Below are positions 17,600-27,197 of a DNA stretch of 64,000 bases, piece after piece. Each line of letters opens with the position of its first letter. Positions within the stretch are counted from its first letter, which is position 1. The notes under the pieces are model-generated. The model was not told where the DNA came from. It searched no databases and saw only the letters and a program-made list of their open reading frames with translations. The translations under genes were made by a program, and so were the position numbers. The DNA lies in the NCBI RefSeq assembly GCF_025847235.1, contig NZ_JAOZEW010000023.1, positions 45,493 to 109,492 on the forward strand, read 5' to 3'. The stretch is from Flavobacterium shii. GTDB lineage: Bacteria; Bacteroidota; Bacteroidia; Flavobacteriales; Flavobacteriaceae.

Positions 17600-18760
17600 T
17601 TAGAAATGTTTAAAAAGTCCTTTGAGAAAACTTTCTTTTTTCACCTCTTCGGCTACAAAAAGAGATTTACTTACCCCACCAACTATTACTTTACTATCAT
17701 TTAGGTTATGAATTTCAATAGTCACTTTTTTTGGATTATCCAGCATTATATTGCATACCAGACTTACATTTTCTATCATATAATTATTAGGATTCAAATG
17801 ATAAATAGCATAATAATTACCTAATTGAGGATTTTCTGTCGATGCAATGTCATTTGCAATATCAGCCAATATCCCTTTCCTTTTAATCACTAACATATTG
17901 GCACTATTGAGATATTCTTCTATTTTTTGTATTATTTCAAATTTTACAGGAACTTCTTTAGGTATAATAGGGAAATCTACTGTTGTTGTAAAAGCTAGAT
18001 CTGAAGTATGATCTGTATGGATTCCGTTAAAAAGGACTGTCAAGAACCAATCATCCAAAAGATTTTTCAGCAAGTTATCTTTCTCAACTAGCATAGAATC
18101 TACAAAGTCTAAATATTTGTTTATTGTCATTCCTTCGTTATTCCCTAAGATATTCTGCTTTCTGGTTCTCCATCGCTCTTGTATTATTTTAAAATTATGA
18201 ATATCAATCCATTTTCCCGTTTGATCAACAACGATTACCAAAGGATATAATATACTCGATATTTGTTCAGACAATTTTTCGGCTATTGTATCGGCTTCTT
18301 TATCATTGATGCATAGATTAGACTGTCTATCAATTTCAAAAAAAGAATATTCATTTTTATCAGTTGCAACCCAGTTTACACTAGCTTTATATTTTATGGT
18401 ATTGACTTGTTCGCCATTCTCCATTGTGTACATTACCACATAGTTCTTTTTTACTTTGGCGCGGTTAAAAGGTATTCTAAAGCTATTATTAAATATTACT
18501 TTTTTAAGAGGTTCTTCTTCAAGTTCCCCATTTGCTTGTAATCTGATGGGTTTTAAAAGTAAAAACTTTAAGTGACTAGGGAAATAAGCATTTATAACAT
18601 CGGCATCTGCAACGCAATGTGTATTGTGATACGCGCGCAAAGTTTGCCACTCAATACCAAGTTCTTCAGCCACACTTTCGAATGTGTCTCCTTTTTTTAT
18701 GGAATGCTTATCATGACCGTCTTCATTTCTCTCCGCTATATAAAACCCATTTCCAGCCAT
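17600..18760 (-). CDS. LysM-domain T6SS adaptor or cargo protein
   Basis: 386 residues from ATG 18760 (MAGNGFYIAERNEDGHDKHS); the frame opens at 18796 but that start lacks support. An N-terminal LysM-like motif (HSIKKGDTFESVAEELGIEW then LRAYHNTH) spans residues ~17–75. The remaining ~300 residues are of unknown fold, with strands such as FRIPFNRAKVKKNYVVMYTM. LysM proteins of this kind often precede DUF4280 genes in Bacteroidota T6SS cargo operons, where they are thought to help load the tip. First gene of the operon, with a leader of about 155 bases from the shared T6SS promoter. Confidence 0.75.
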   Translation of the reverse strand: MAGNGFYIAERNEDGHDKHSIKKGDTFESVAEELGIEWQTLRAYHNTHCVADADVINAYFPSHLKFLLLKPIRLQANGELEEEPLKKVIFNNSFRIPFNRAKVKKNYVVMYTMENGEQVNTIKYKASVNWVATDKNEYSFFEIDRQSNLCINDKEADTIAEKLSEQISSILYPLVIVVDQTGKWIDIHNFKIIQERWRTRKQNILGNNEGMTINKYLDFVDSMLVEKDNLLKNLLDDWFLTVLFNGIHTDHTSDLAFTTTVDFPIIPKEVPVKFEIIQKIEEYLNSANMLVIKRKGILADIANDIASTENPQLGNYYAIYHLNPNNYMIENVSLVCNIMLDNPKKVTIEIHNLNDSKVIVGGVSKSLFVAEEVKKESFLKGLFKHF

Positions 18761-18905
18761 ATTTATTTTGTAAAATTTTAAAAGATTATAGTTCAAAAAT
18801 GACTATACCCTAAGTATTTATTTTGTATAAATTATCTTACTATGGAATAAAAAACCCTATCTATCTATATTTTAGCACTTTAAAAGTTTATTATCCCAAT
18901 AACTA

Positions 18906-18990
18906 AATGTAAGTATAATCGTGTAAAAATAAAGCTTTTTTATCTCAACACAATACCCACATTTAGTGATTTTTATAAAAAATTTACTAC
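18906..18990 (-). promoter_or_regulatory. Shared T6SS promoter block, copy A
   Basis: Read on the minus strand this 85-base block matches copy B at 59440–59524 with only a few mismatches over its upstream half. Shared parts in order: GTAGTAnATTTTTTATAAAA, TCACTAAA, GTGGGTATTGT, then a -7 region and GATTATnnTTACAT. The -33 TTG is at 18953–18951 and, after 19 bases, TATTTTTA (18931–18924) is a 7/8 match to the -7 consensus. A CAC-N5-GTG dyad lies just upstream of -33. Confidence 0.7.
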
Positions 18991-19072
18991 AGTATATTTA
19001 TTCAGCTAAACCTCTTAATAAAGTAGTTTTGCATTTCATTTATAGCAGGTAAAAGCTCCATTTTAATTACTT
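18991..19072. other. Rest of the intergenic region before the T6SS operon
   Basis: No coding frame, repeat or RNA element is visible in this AT-rich remainder. The whole gene-free stretch 18761–19137 holds only the T6SS leader, its promoter block and the terminator of the phosphatase gene. Confidence 0.5.
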
Positions 19073-19112
19073 TAATAAAAAAAGCCTTCTCAAAACAAAA
19101 TTTGAGAAGGCT
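19073..19112 (-). terminator. Terminator of the phosphatase gene
   Basis: A perfect 12-bp stem, AGCCTTCTCAAA (19083–19094) with TTTGAGAAGGCT (19101–19112), 6-base loop, followed on the minus strand by seven T. It is 25 bases past the stop codon. Confidence 0.85.
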
Positions 19113-19137
19113 CCTTAATTCCAAAAAACTAATTTAT

Positions 19138-20958
19138 TTAATGAGTAAGAACTTCCATTATTTTAGTATAAATTTCAGTATTTTGATAGACACCCATAAA
19201 ATTTTGAGCACCTGGTCCGTATGCAAAAACGGGTACCGGAACTGCCGTATGATCATTGGTACTAAAACTTCCATGCACATAACCTTTTGCAATGCTTCCG
19301 TCTATTAATGACAAACCTCCTGTTTCATGGTCGGCTGTTACAATTAATAATGTTTCAGGATTTTTATCTACAAATTCCATTGCCTGACCTACCAATTTAT
19401 CAAAATCGAGCATTTCTCGAACCACATATTCTACATTATTTTTATGTCCGCCATAATCAATTTGTGCACCTTCGGCCATGATAAAAAACGGATTTTTTGT
19501 TTTAGAAAAAGTCGATGTTGCTTTCGCCAAAGATTTAGTTAAAAAATCTCCTCTCCCATCTTTCATGGAAACTACCGAAGCATCATCCAAAACTACAAGT
19601 CGGACATTTTTTATTGTATCCAGCGTATTGAATTTATCCGAAAAAGTATATCCTTTTTCTATTAATACTTTTGACAAATCTTTACCGTCTTTTCTTGAAT
19701 TAAACTCCTTTACTCCTCCTCCAATTAAAATATCTGAAGGATTCGATAAAAAATCCTCAGCTATAGGTTCGCTATAACTTCTTTCTGGCTGGTGCGCATA
19801 AAAAGCTGCCGGAGTAGCATCGGTAATATTTCCCGCAGAAATTATTGCCGTTTTGTAATTCTTTTTAGCCAATTGCTTTGTGATCAATTCCAGTGGTTTT
19901 CCGTTTTCATCAACGCTAATAAATCGGTTATTGGTTTTGTGACCTGTTGCCATAGCAGTCGCCCCTGCAGCCGAATCTGTAATATAACTATCTGAAGATT
20001 TCGTTATAGATAATCCCTGAGTTGGAATATTAAAAAGACTCAGCTGACCTTTATTAGCCGTGTAGCCGGAATAAATCTGCGCCAATCCCATTCCGTCACC
20101 AATTAATAGAATCACATTTTTAGGTTTCTTTTTGGCGAAAGCCGAAACATTTTTAGGAATATATGCCTGATGGAATTCTGTATTTTGATAAAATGTTGAT
20201 TTGATATTGTTGATAAAATGCGCCAATTCTGAAACATTATCTGTACCAATAAAATCAACTTTTAAATTCATCAAAGTCATCCATGTGTTTACATTATCCT
20301 GTGTAGCCCAAAATCTAATTTTTTTATTCTGATCGTGTACTTTTTTAATAATCGCTTGTACTTTTTCCGAATCGGCTTGTGTCATTACACCTTTACCGTT
20401 CCAAATTGTGATTTCTTTTAAATCTTCACTAATCATTTCGACACGAGACAATTGTTCTGAAGTATAATTTTCATTCAATCTACCATCAAAATAAATAAAT
20501 TCCGGATAATCCTTCCAATTTGCAGGAGAAGGTCGGTTTCCTGAGATAACTACTTTTAGATTTTTATTCGAAATAAGATCTGGAAACGTTTTTAGCTGTT
20601 GAGTGATTAATTTTAAAGTTGCATCAGCTTCTGTCTTAATGTCGATCATTAAAATTAAAGGTTTATTACTTGGGTATGCTTTTCCTCCTAAACTTTTAAA
20701 TTTTGCAGCAAGCGGATCAAGGTATTGACTTTTAAGCGTGTTCTGTTGTGTGATTTCTTTGGAAGTATGAGCAACAAATAGTTCATTATTTACTAAAAAA
20801 ACATCGGCTTCAATAACGCCAACTTCATTCGAATAGGCTCCATAAAAAGGAAGTGCACTCGCATAATCATTATGAGAATGAATATTGGATGTGCTGTATT
20901 CCTGTGCTTGTGCAAACAAGAAAAAATGGAAGCAAAAAAGGGTTATTATTTTTTTCAT
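19138..20958 (-). CDS. Secreted GDPD-like / alkaline phosphatase fusion
   Basis: 606 residues. Signal peptide (about 1–18). Residues ~22–255 form a PLC-like phosphodiesterase TIM-barrel domain: IHSHNDY (26–32), GVIEADVFL (47–55), LMIDIKTE (103–110) and FWATQDN near its end, as in GDPD-like proteins. Residues ~275–606 are an alkaline phosphatase: LIGDGMG (285–291), nucleophile Ser329 in TDSAAG, AEGAQIDYGGH (495–505) and ADHETGG (542–548) for the metals. One chain could therefore cut a phosphodiester and then release phosphate. It follows the SusD gene on the same strand, making it the likely enzyme of that uptake locus. Exported to periplasm or surface. Confidence 0.87.
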   Translation of the reverse strand: MKKIITLFCFHFFLFAQAQEYSTSNIHSHNDYASALPFYGAYSNEVGVIEADVFLVNNELFVAHTSKEITQQNTLKSQYLDPLAAKFKSLGGKAYPSNKPLILMIDIKTEADATLKLITQQLKTFPDLISNKNLKVVISGNRPSPANWKDYPEFIYFDGRLNENYTSEQLSRVEMISEDLKEITIWNGKGVMTQADSEKVQAIIKKVHDQNKKIRFWATQDNVNTWMTLMNLKVDFIGTDNVSELAHFINNIKSTFYQNTEFHQAYIPKNVSAFAKKKPKNVILLIGDGMGLAQIYSGYTANKGQLSLFNIPTQGLSITKSSDSYITDSAAGATAMATGHKTNNRFISVDENGKPLELITKQLAKKNYKTAIISAGNITDATPAAFYAHQPERSYSEPIAEDFLSNPSDILIGGGVKEFNSRKDGKDLSKVLIEKGYTFSDKFNTLDTIKNVRLVVLDDASVVSMKDGRGDFLTKSLAKATSTFSKTKNPFFIMAEGAQIDYGGHKNNVEYVVREMLDFDKLVGQAMEFVDKNPETLLIVTADHETGGLSLIDGSIAKGYVHGSFSTNDHTAVPVPVFAYGPGAQNFMGVYQNTEIYTKIMEVLTH

Positions 20959-21041
20959 TGGTAAAATTGAATTTATATAAATATTAATGTCCCGCTGGAA
21001 CTAATCATTCTAATCTTGTTAATTCTATCTAACACTTTGTA

Positions 21042-21109
21042 AAATGAACGCGGATCAAACGGATTTTCTATCTATTGTTTTTAAAAATCCGTTTGATCCG
21101 CGTTCATTT
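21042..21109. repeat. Perfect 26-bp inverted repeat
   Basis: Arms 21042–21067 and 21084–21109 are exact reverse complements (26 of 26) around a 16-base loop; the core is GAACGCGGATCAAACGG. Related wording occurs at 34737–34833. It fits a dispersed intergenic dyad element of Flavobacterium rather than a simple terminator. A further stem, CTGCAAGC (21190–21197) with GCTTGCAG (21207–21214), lies nearer the SusD stop. Confidence 0.7.
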
Positions 21110-21247
21110 ATAGATAATTTAAGTTAGTCTGTTTTTATTAAAAGACTGACTAACTTTTATAATTAAATTGTTTACCTTTTTTTTTACAACTGCAAGCCAG
21201 ACATAAGCTTGCAGTGCAAAAAAAAACTAAACAAAACCACCCATTAA

Positions 21248-22783
21248 CTACCAACCTTTGTTTTGAAATAAGGCTCCTTTACTTACTGCAATTTCATCTG
21301 GTGGTATTGGCCAAACATGATGAATAGCAGGGTTAAAATTACGGGCTGGATAAATTACGCTTCCATCATAATGATGCAAAGGTTTAGCATAAGCAGCCTG
21401 AGCATCGCCCCAACGTACTAAATCAAAATGGCGATCGGTCCATTCTCCTGCCAATTCGCAACGTCTTTCTCTTTTTAAATCAACCATTGTTGCTCCAGTA
21501 ATCTCCTTTAAGCCGGCACGATTGCGTATCATATTTATCTCTGTATCGGCATTCTGCCCTTTCATTAATTTAGCTTCTGCCATCATTAGGATTACATCGG
21601 CATAACGCAAAAGAGGTACATTTAAAGTGGTCGAAGGTTTATCTCCGTTTGCATTTACATAACGGGTATCTACTCCACCAGAAGTTGTTTTTGGATAACT
21701 AAACGGTTCCATGTATTTCTTAAACTGGTAACCTGTTCTATTACTGGAACTCACCACATATTTACCTTGATTAAAAGTCACTAATTCACCAAAATACATA
21801 AATTGATCTCCTTTTTGCAAGATAGTTGCACTACGCCTTTTGTCTGTAGGATCATAGGTATCAAATAGTTCTTTGGTAGGATAAAAATTTCCCCAACCGT
21901 TATAAACTCCCCAACCTTTGTCTTCCAGACATACTCCTGGGAAAATCGAACCTAAAGATGTATTATCTGCACTGGAAGTAACCGACCAGATATATTCTGT
22001 CGACCAGTTGTTTTTAATTTTAAATACATCATCAAAATTGTCAAGCAATTTATGTTTCCCACTTTTAATAATCAAATCGGCATATTTAATGGCATTATCC
22101 CAATCTTTGGCGTATAAATAGGTACGCACTAAATATCCCCATGCAGCCGTTTTATGCGCACGTCCATAATTATCCGGAGTAAGCTCATTAAAATAAGGCA
22201 ATAAATCGGCAGCTTTAATTAAATCGGCAGCGATATAAGCATAATTTTCAGCTACATTTTTTGCACGTGGTACATATACATTCGTAGGATCTGTTCTATC
22301 CTGAATAGGGATTCCTGCACGATCATCTCCGTAATGATACGCCAATTCCAAATGCATTACTGCATGATTAAAATAGGCTTCTCCAAGCATCGTATTTCTT
22401 GTTTTTTCATCTAAGGAGATTTTCGGGATATTACGAATAACATCATTGCAACGTTTCATGATTTCGTAATGAATTCGCCAAATATCTTTAGTATCCGATT
22501 CGGCACCATCAACAATAAAATTCTTAATTCGCTCTGCATTTTGTCTTGGCTTAGTTCCTATATCATCACTGGCATTATTGAGCCAGAAAAAACCGCGACC
22601 ATACATATTATCATCAGAGTACAAAGCATAAATAGCATTCACTCCAGCTTTTGCATCAGCAGGTGTTTTCCAGAAATTTGCACTCGAAGGAGCTCCCTGT
22701 GGTACAAGATCAAGTTCACTTTCGCAAGCTATTGTACATGTAAACAGTACAAAACTCAATAATAAAAGACCTAATTTTTTCAT
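21248..22783 (-). CDS. SusD/RagB-type surface lipoprotein
   Basis: 511 residues from ATG 22783 (MKKLGLLLLSFVLFTCTIAC), lipobox TIAC, then SELDLVPQGAPSSANFW. SusD signatures include FWKTPADAKAGVNAIYALYS near the N-terminus, the helical TPR-like middle (YFNHAVMHLELAYHYGD) and the C-terminal HVWPIPPDEI block. SusD proteins cap the SusC channel and bind the substrate on the cell surface. The gene starts 19 bases after the SusC stop. The next gene encodes the phosphatase fusion, so the ligand may be a phosphorylated compound rather than a glycan. Confidence 0.92.
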   Translation of the reverse strand: MKKLGLLLLSFVLFTCTIACESELDLVPQGAPSSANFWKTPADAKAGVNAIYALYSDDNMYGRGFFWLNNASDDIGTKPRQNAERIKNFIVDGAESDTKDIWRIHYEIMKRCNDVIRNIPKISLDEKTRNTMLGEAYFNHAVMHLELAYHYGDDRAGIPIQDRTDPTNVYVPRAKNVAENYAYIAADLIKAADLLPYFNELTPDNYGRAHKTAAWGYLVRTYLYAKDWDNAIKYADLIIKSGKHKLLDNFDDVFKIKNNWSTEYIWSVTSSADNTSLGSIFPGVCLEDKGWGVYNGWGNFYPTKELFDTYDPTDKRRSATILQKGDQFMYFGELVTFNQGKYVVSSSNRTGYQFKKYMEPFSYPKTTSGGVDTRYVNANGDKPSTTLNVPLLRYADVILMMAEAKLMKGQNADTEINMIRNRAGLKEITGATMVDLKRERRCELAGEWTDRHFDLVRWGDAQAAYAKPLHHYDGSVIYPARNFNPAIHHVWPIPPDEIAVSKGALFQNKGW

Positions 22784-22802
22784 TTTATTTGTTTTATATT
22801 TT

Positions 22803-25800
22803 TTAAAAAGTTGCATTTACACCCGTCATATAAATACGAGAAAGTGGATATTTTCCTAAGTCCATACCAAAGTTTTTAAGACCAACCTCTGGATCCATTC
22901 CGGAATAGTTTGTGATTGTAAAAAGGTTTTGTCCTGAGATAAAAAATCTAAGTTTAGCTTTTCCGTTTAACCATTGTTCTTTAACAGTATACCCGATAGA
23001 AAAGTTTTTTAATCGTACGAAAGAAGCGTCTTCAATATAGAAATCAGAAATTCGTCCGAAGTTATTATTATTGTCTGTTGATGAAAGTACCGGGATATTG
23101 GTATCAGTATTCGTAGGTGACCACGCATTTTTAGAATCGGCTAATAAATTATATCCAGGGAAAGAAGCATTTAAACCTGTATATTTTACTGCATTAAAAA
23201 CACTATTTCCTGCTGCTCCGCTTAAAAAGATATTCATATCGAAATCTTTGTATCTAAAATTCATATTTAAGCTATAAGTTGTTTTAGGAAAAGGACTTCC
23301 TAGTACTACTCTATCATTATTGTTAATTACACCATCTCCATTTATATCCTTAAATTTAATATCTCCTGCAACTGCATTAGGCTGATAAAGATCTCCTTTG
23401 GCATTTTTATATGCTTTTGCTTCGGCATTACTTTGGAACAATCCATCTGTCGAATATCCGTAAAAAGCACCTACAGGACTTCCTACCTGATAAATATTTG
23501 CCAATGGTAAACTACGAACCCTACTAAGATTAAGCGGTTCCAGAGAAGTTAAATCATCTTTAATAGAAACTATTTTATTACTTAAAAATGACGCATTTGC
23601 AGTAACATCAAATTTAAATTCTCCACGTGTTTTTTGATACGTAAGACTTGCTTCAATCCCTTTGTTTTCGACATCTCCAGAATTTACAATTCTACCCAAT
23701 GGAGTTCCCGAAACACCCGGAAGCTGATCACGAACCAGCATGTCTTTGTTGGTTTTTACATAAGCATCTACAGATCCTGAGATACTATTGTTGAACATTG
23801 TAAAATCCAAACCAACATTAGATTGCTCAGAACTTTCCCATCTTAAAGAAGGGTTTGACAATTCACTTTCTGAGTAACCGTAATTAATTACAGGAGTAGC
23901 CCCGATTAAAGCAGTTGTTTGTACTAAAGGCACGCTAAATTGGTATGGTCCTAAATTTCCTAAATTCCCTATTTGCCCCCAGCTCGCACGTAATTTTAAG
24001 TTACTCACTATTGGGCTAATATTTTTCATGAATTCTTCTTCAGAAATTAGCCAGCCTGCGGAAATAGAAGGATACACTTTCCAACGGTTTTCCGATGTAA
24101 GTTTTGAAGTACCGTCTCTACGGACAATTCCTGAAATTAGATATTTTTGATTAAAATCATAATTTAACCTTCCAACATAAGATGAAATGATTTCTTCAGA
24201 TAAACCTGCTTCTGTCTGCTGAATCAATTTGGCATTTAGCAAATAGCGTTGTGATGGATCTTCACTATCAAAACCTGTCCCTTGTACTGTATAAAAATCT
24301 TTTTTTATTTGTTGGTACGTATATCCTGCCAAGGCTTTAAAATTATGTTTACCCAGTGATTTTTCATAAGAAAGAGTTTGTTCACTTAATAAATCGGTAG
24401 TAGTTATATTGCTTTTTGTCAATCGATTAAAATCAAATATCTTACCCGGCTCTGTTATTTTAGTTGCAAATTCCGTTGTATTATTCTGTATTCTCGTATA
24501 TCCCCAGTTTGATTTAAACTTTAACCCCTGAACAATCTCCCATTCGGCATAGGGATTTATCAAAATTGTAGAGATAGGATTGCGATTATCCAATCTTTTT
24601 AAATAAGCTACAGGATTTATAACGTCTCCATAAGAACCTATATATTTTTCGGGAACACCTCCAAAATTCCCAGAACCATCTTCTCTATATACTGTTGCAT
24701 TTGGTGGATAAAAAATTGCTGCCAAAATAGCCCCTGTATAACCACTTGTTGTATTTGCAGATTGGCCATCTGTTAATGAATACGATAGATTCTCTCCTAT
24801 TGTAAAATTAGGAGCCAATTTAAAAGAAGAATTTGCTCTTGCTGTATATCTATTTCCGAAAGTATTCAATAATATCCCTTCATTTTTTCGGTAACTCCCC
24901 GAAAGAAAGAAATTAGATTTCTCGGTTTTTCCATTTATTGAAAGTGATAAATCCTGAATTTGACCTAACTGAAAAATTTCATCCATCCAGTTTGTTTTTG
25001 TAGTTCTTGCCGTAGGTTCGAATGCAGGGTCAAATGCAGGAATCCTTGGCAATTTGGCATTATCTCTGGCAGTATTCATTGCATCAGCATATTCGGCTGC
25101 ATTTAAAACATCCAATTTTCTAGCTACATTTTGAACACCTCCTTGATAATTCACATTTACATTAATACGCTCAGAAACTCCTTTTTTGGATGTAATTAAA
25201 ATCACGCCACCAGAAGCTCTGGCACCATAAATTGCCGCAGAAGCAGCATCTTTCAAAACACTTATAGAAGCAATATCGTTTGGATTTAAAGTATTTAATG
25301 AACCACTATAAATAATCCCATCCAGTACTATCAAAGGAGTTTCGGCGTTTAAAGATCCGATACCACGAATATTGATTGTTGGTTCACTCGTTGGGTCTCC
25401 TCCATTATTAATAACAGTAACACCTGCAACTGTACCTTGTAATAACTCGGCTGCACTATTGTAGGTTCTACTCGAAGTCTCTTTCATAGAAACTGTACCT
25501 ACTGCACCCAAAACTGCTTTCTTTTTCACACTACCGTACCCCATTACTACAACTTCTTGTAGTTGCTTCATATCGGCAAATAATTTTACAGAGATTTTTT
25601 CCGATTGAGTTACTTTTACTTCTTTGGTAACATAACCTATATATGAAAAAACAAGTGTAGCTTCGGCTACATTGATTTCTATTTTAAAAGTTCCGTCAAA
25701 ATCTGTTGTTGCTGTAGCGTCTGACCCTTTATCTACGATTCCAACTCCTGGTAATGCCATACCGTCATCACCATTATAAACAGTTCCCGAAATAGTAATT

Positions 25801-26177
25801 TTATCTCCAGTTTTTTGATTTTTTTTAATAACAATGTAATTATTCAAAATTTCGTATCGAAGTGAAAAATTACTGCAAATTCTATCAAGTGCTTGCTCTA
25901 ATGTTACATTACTAAGCTTTAAACTAATTTTTTGATTGGTATTAATTTGATTGGTTTCATACATAAAATGCACATCGACCTGATTCTCAATTTTTTGAAA
26001 AATGTTTTTTATGCTTTCATTTTCTACTTTTAAGGTTACTCTTTTGTTCATTTCAACACCACTGGCTTTTGCTGTTAACCCTATAAAAAATAAAGTAACA
26101 AACAGAAGTGCTTTCGCCAATACGGCCCTTTTAATGCTTTGACAATTTACGACGTACCGCATTTGTTTTTCATTCAT
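22803..26177 (-). CDS. SusC/RagA TonB-dependent receptor with STN domain
   Basis: 1124 residues; ATG 26177 (MNEKQMRYVV) gives a signal anchor region before the STN domain. Order: signal peptide, STN secretin/TonB N-terminal domain (VTLKVENESIKNIFQKIENQ, about 45–115) that contacts the FecR anti-sigma factor, carboxypeptidase-regulatory domain (ISGTVYNGDDGMALPGVGIV), TonB-box/plug (VVVMGYGSVKKKAVLGAV...NIRGIGSL) and a ~850-residue barrel ending ...YMTGVNATF. It is an active outer-membrane importer paired with SusD. The STN domain and the upstream sigma and FecR genes show that uptake controls its own transcription. Confidence 0.94.
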   Translation of the reverse strand: MNEKQMRYVVNCQSIKRAVLAKALLFVTLFFIGLTAKASGVEMNKRVTLKVENESIKNIFQKIENQVDVHFMYETNQINTNQKISLKLSNVTLEQALDRICSNFSLRYEILNNYIVIKKNQKTGDKITISGTVYNGDDGMALPGVGIVDKGSDATATTDFDGTFKIEINVAEATLVFSYIGYVTKEVKVTQSEKISVKLFADMKQLQEVVVMGYGSVKKKAVLGAVGTVSMKETSSRTYNSAAELLQGTVAGVTVINNGGDPTSEPTINIRGIGSLNAETPLIVLDGIIYSGSLNTLNPNDIASISVLKDAASAAIYGARASGGVILITSKKGVSERINVNVNYQGGVQNVARKLDVLNAAEYADAMNTARDNAKLPRIPAFDPAFEPTARTTKTNWMDEIFQLGQIQDLSLSINGKTEKSNFFLSGSYRKNEGILLNTFGNRYTARANSSFKLAPNFTIGENLSYSLTDGQSANTTSGYTGAILAAIFYPPNATVYREDGSGNFGGVPEKYIGSYGDVINPVAYLKRLDNRNPISTILINPYAEWEIVQGLKFKSNWGYTRIQNNTTEFATKITEPGKIFDFNRLTKSNITTTDLLSEQTLSYEKSLGKHNFKALAGYTYQQIKKDFYTVQGTGFDSEDPSQRYLLNAKLIQQTEAGLSEEIISSYVGRLNYDFNQKYLISGIVRRDGTSKLTSENRWKVYPSISAGWLISEEEFMKNISPIVSNLKLRASWGQIGNLGNLGPYQFSVPLVQTTALIGATPVINYGYSESELSNPSLRWESSEQSNVGLDFTMFNNSISGSVDAYVKTNKDMLVRDQLPGVSGTPLGRIVNSGDVENKGIEASLTYQKTRGEFKFDVTANASFLSNKIVSIKDDLTSLEPLNLSRVRSLPLANIYQVGSPVGAFYGYSTDGLFQSNAEAKAYKNAKGDLYQPNAVAGDIKFKDINGDGVINNNDRVVLGSPFPKTTYSLNMNFRYKDFDMNIFLSGAAGNSVFNAVKYTGLNASFPGYNLLADSKNAWSPTNTDTNIPVLSSTDNNNNFGRISDFYIEDASFVRLKNFSIGYTVKEQWLNGKAKLRFFISGQNLFTITNYSGMDPEVGLKNFGMDLGKYPLSRIYMTGVNATF

Positions 26178-26259
26178 AATTTCTGGTTTTAATTTTTTTT
26201 GAATCTCTTTAATTTTCTTTCGTGGCAATTTTTATTTTGTGTTATAAGCTGTAAAAAGG

Positions 26260-27180
26260 TTATCGAATTTTATAAACTCCGGATTCTAGTTTGTAATTGG
26301 CATTAATTATATTGCATACTAAACCAAGAACCTGCTCTGCAGGAAGCTCTTTAAAATAGGCACTTATCTTTAAATTATTTAGATTCTTATTTTCAATCTC
26401 AATGGCTACATTATAATTCCGATTGATCGTTGCGATGACTTCTGGTAAAGGAGTATCCTCAAAAACAATTATATTTTTTCGCCATAATGAAATAGAATTC
26501 ACAGGAATATCACTAAATGCTTTTAGCTTATTATTTTTGGATTTAAAAATGACTTTCTGCCCTGGCGTTACATAAACATTTTCCTCGGTAACTGTAGATT
26601 TTACATTTACCCTGCCAGTTAAAACAGAAACTTCTTGTGTAGTTTGTTCAGGATATGCCTGAACATTAAAGCTGGTTCCCAATACTTTGGTATCCATTTT
26701 ATCGGTATGAATTATAAAGGGATGTTTTTTGTCTTTGGCAACATCAAAAAAAGCTTCTCCTGTTAAATAAACTTCACGTGTACCTCCTTTAAATTCATTT
26801 GGATATTTTAAACGACTTCCGGCATTTAACCATATTTGTGTCCCATCTGCCAAGGTTATTTTAGCATGTTCTCCTGCCTTTGTTGCATATTCTTTAGTAA
26901 CCGTTTTTATAGATGACAGATAAAAAAAACAGGATAACCCCATTAATAATATAAGTGAAGCAGCTAAAGCCCAATTTTTTTTATGAAGAAAAATAACCTT
27001 GTTCGTTTTCTTTATTTGTCTGATTTCTTTTTTTAATTTCGAACGATCAGATACTATGATAATCTCTTTATCCGATATTTCCTCAGGGTGATCATACCAG
27101 TTATCCCAAATTTCTTGTCCCTTTGGAGCAGGTTTACCTTCTAAAAAAAGTTTTATATCTTGATGTAATTTTTCAGGCAT
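26260..27180 (-). CDS. FecR-type anti-sigma factor
   Basis: 306 residues. N-terminal cytoplasmic part binds sigma (about 1–80), one transmembrane helix (NWALAASLILLMGLSCFFYL), periplasmic FecR domain (AKITLADGTQIWLNAGSRL, then FFDVAKDKKHPFIIHT) and a C-terminal DUF4974-like domain (PLPEVIATINRNYNVAIEI ... LVCNIINANYKL). It relays the state of the SusC receptor to the ECF sigma factor. It lies between the sigma and SusC genes on the same strand, and the 52-base element A sits 17 bases before its start. Confidence 0.93.
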   Translation of the reverse strand: MPEKLHQDIKLFLEGKPAPKGQEIWDNWYDHPEEISDKEIIIVSDRSKLKKEIRQIKKTNKVIFLHKKNWALAASLILLMGLSCFFYLSSIKTVTKEYATKAGEHAKITLADGTQIWLNAGSRLKYPNEFKGGTREVYLTGEAFFDVAKDKKHPFIIHTDKMDTKVLGTSFNVQAYPEQTTQEVSVLTGRVNVKSTVTEENVYVTPGQKVIFKSKNNKLKAFSDIPVNSISLWRKNIIVFEDTPLPEVIATINRNYNVAIEIENKNLNNLKISAYFKELPAEQVLGLVCNIINANYKLESGVYKIR

Positions 27181-27197
27181 TATAATTTATTTATCTC

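Noticed and set aside
21181..21225. CTGCAAGC/GCTTGCAG hairpin as a terminator after SusD
   Set aside because: No T tract follows the stem on either strand in the right order, so only a stability hairpin is supported.
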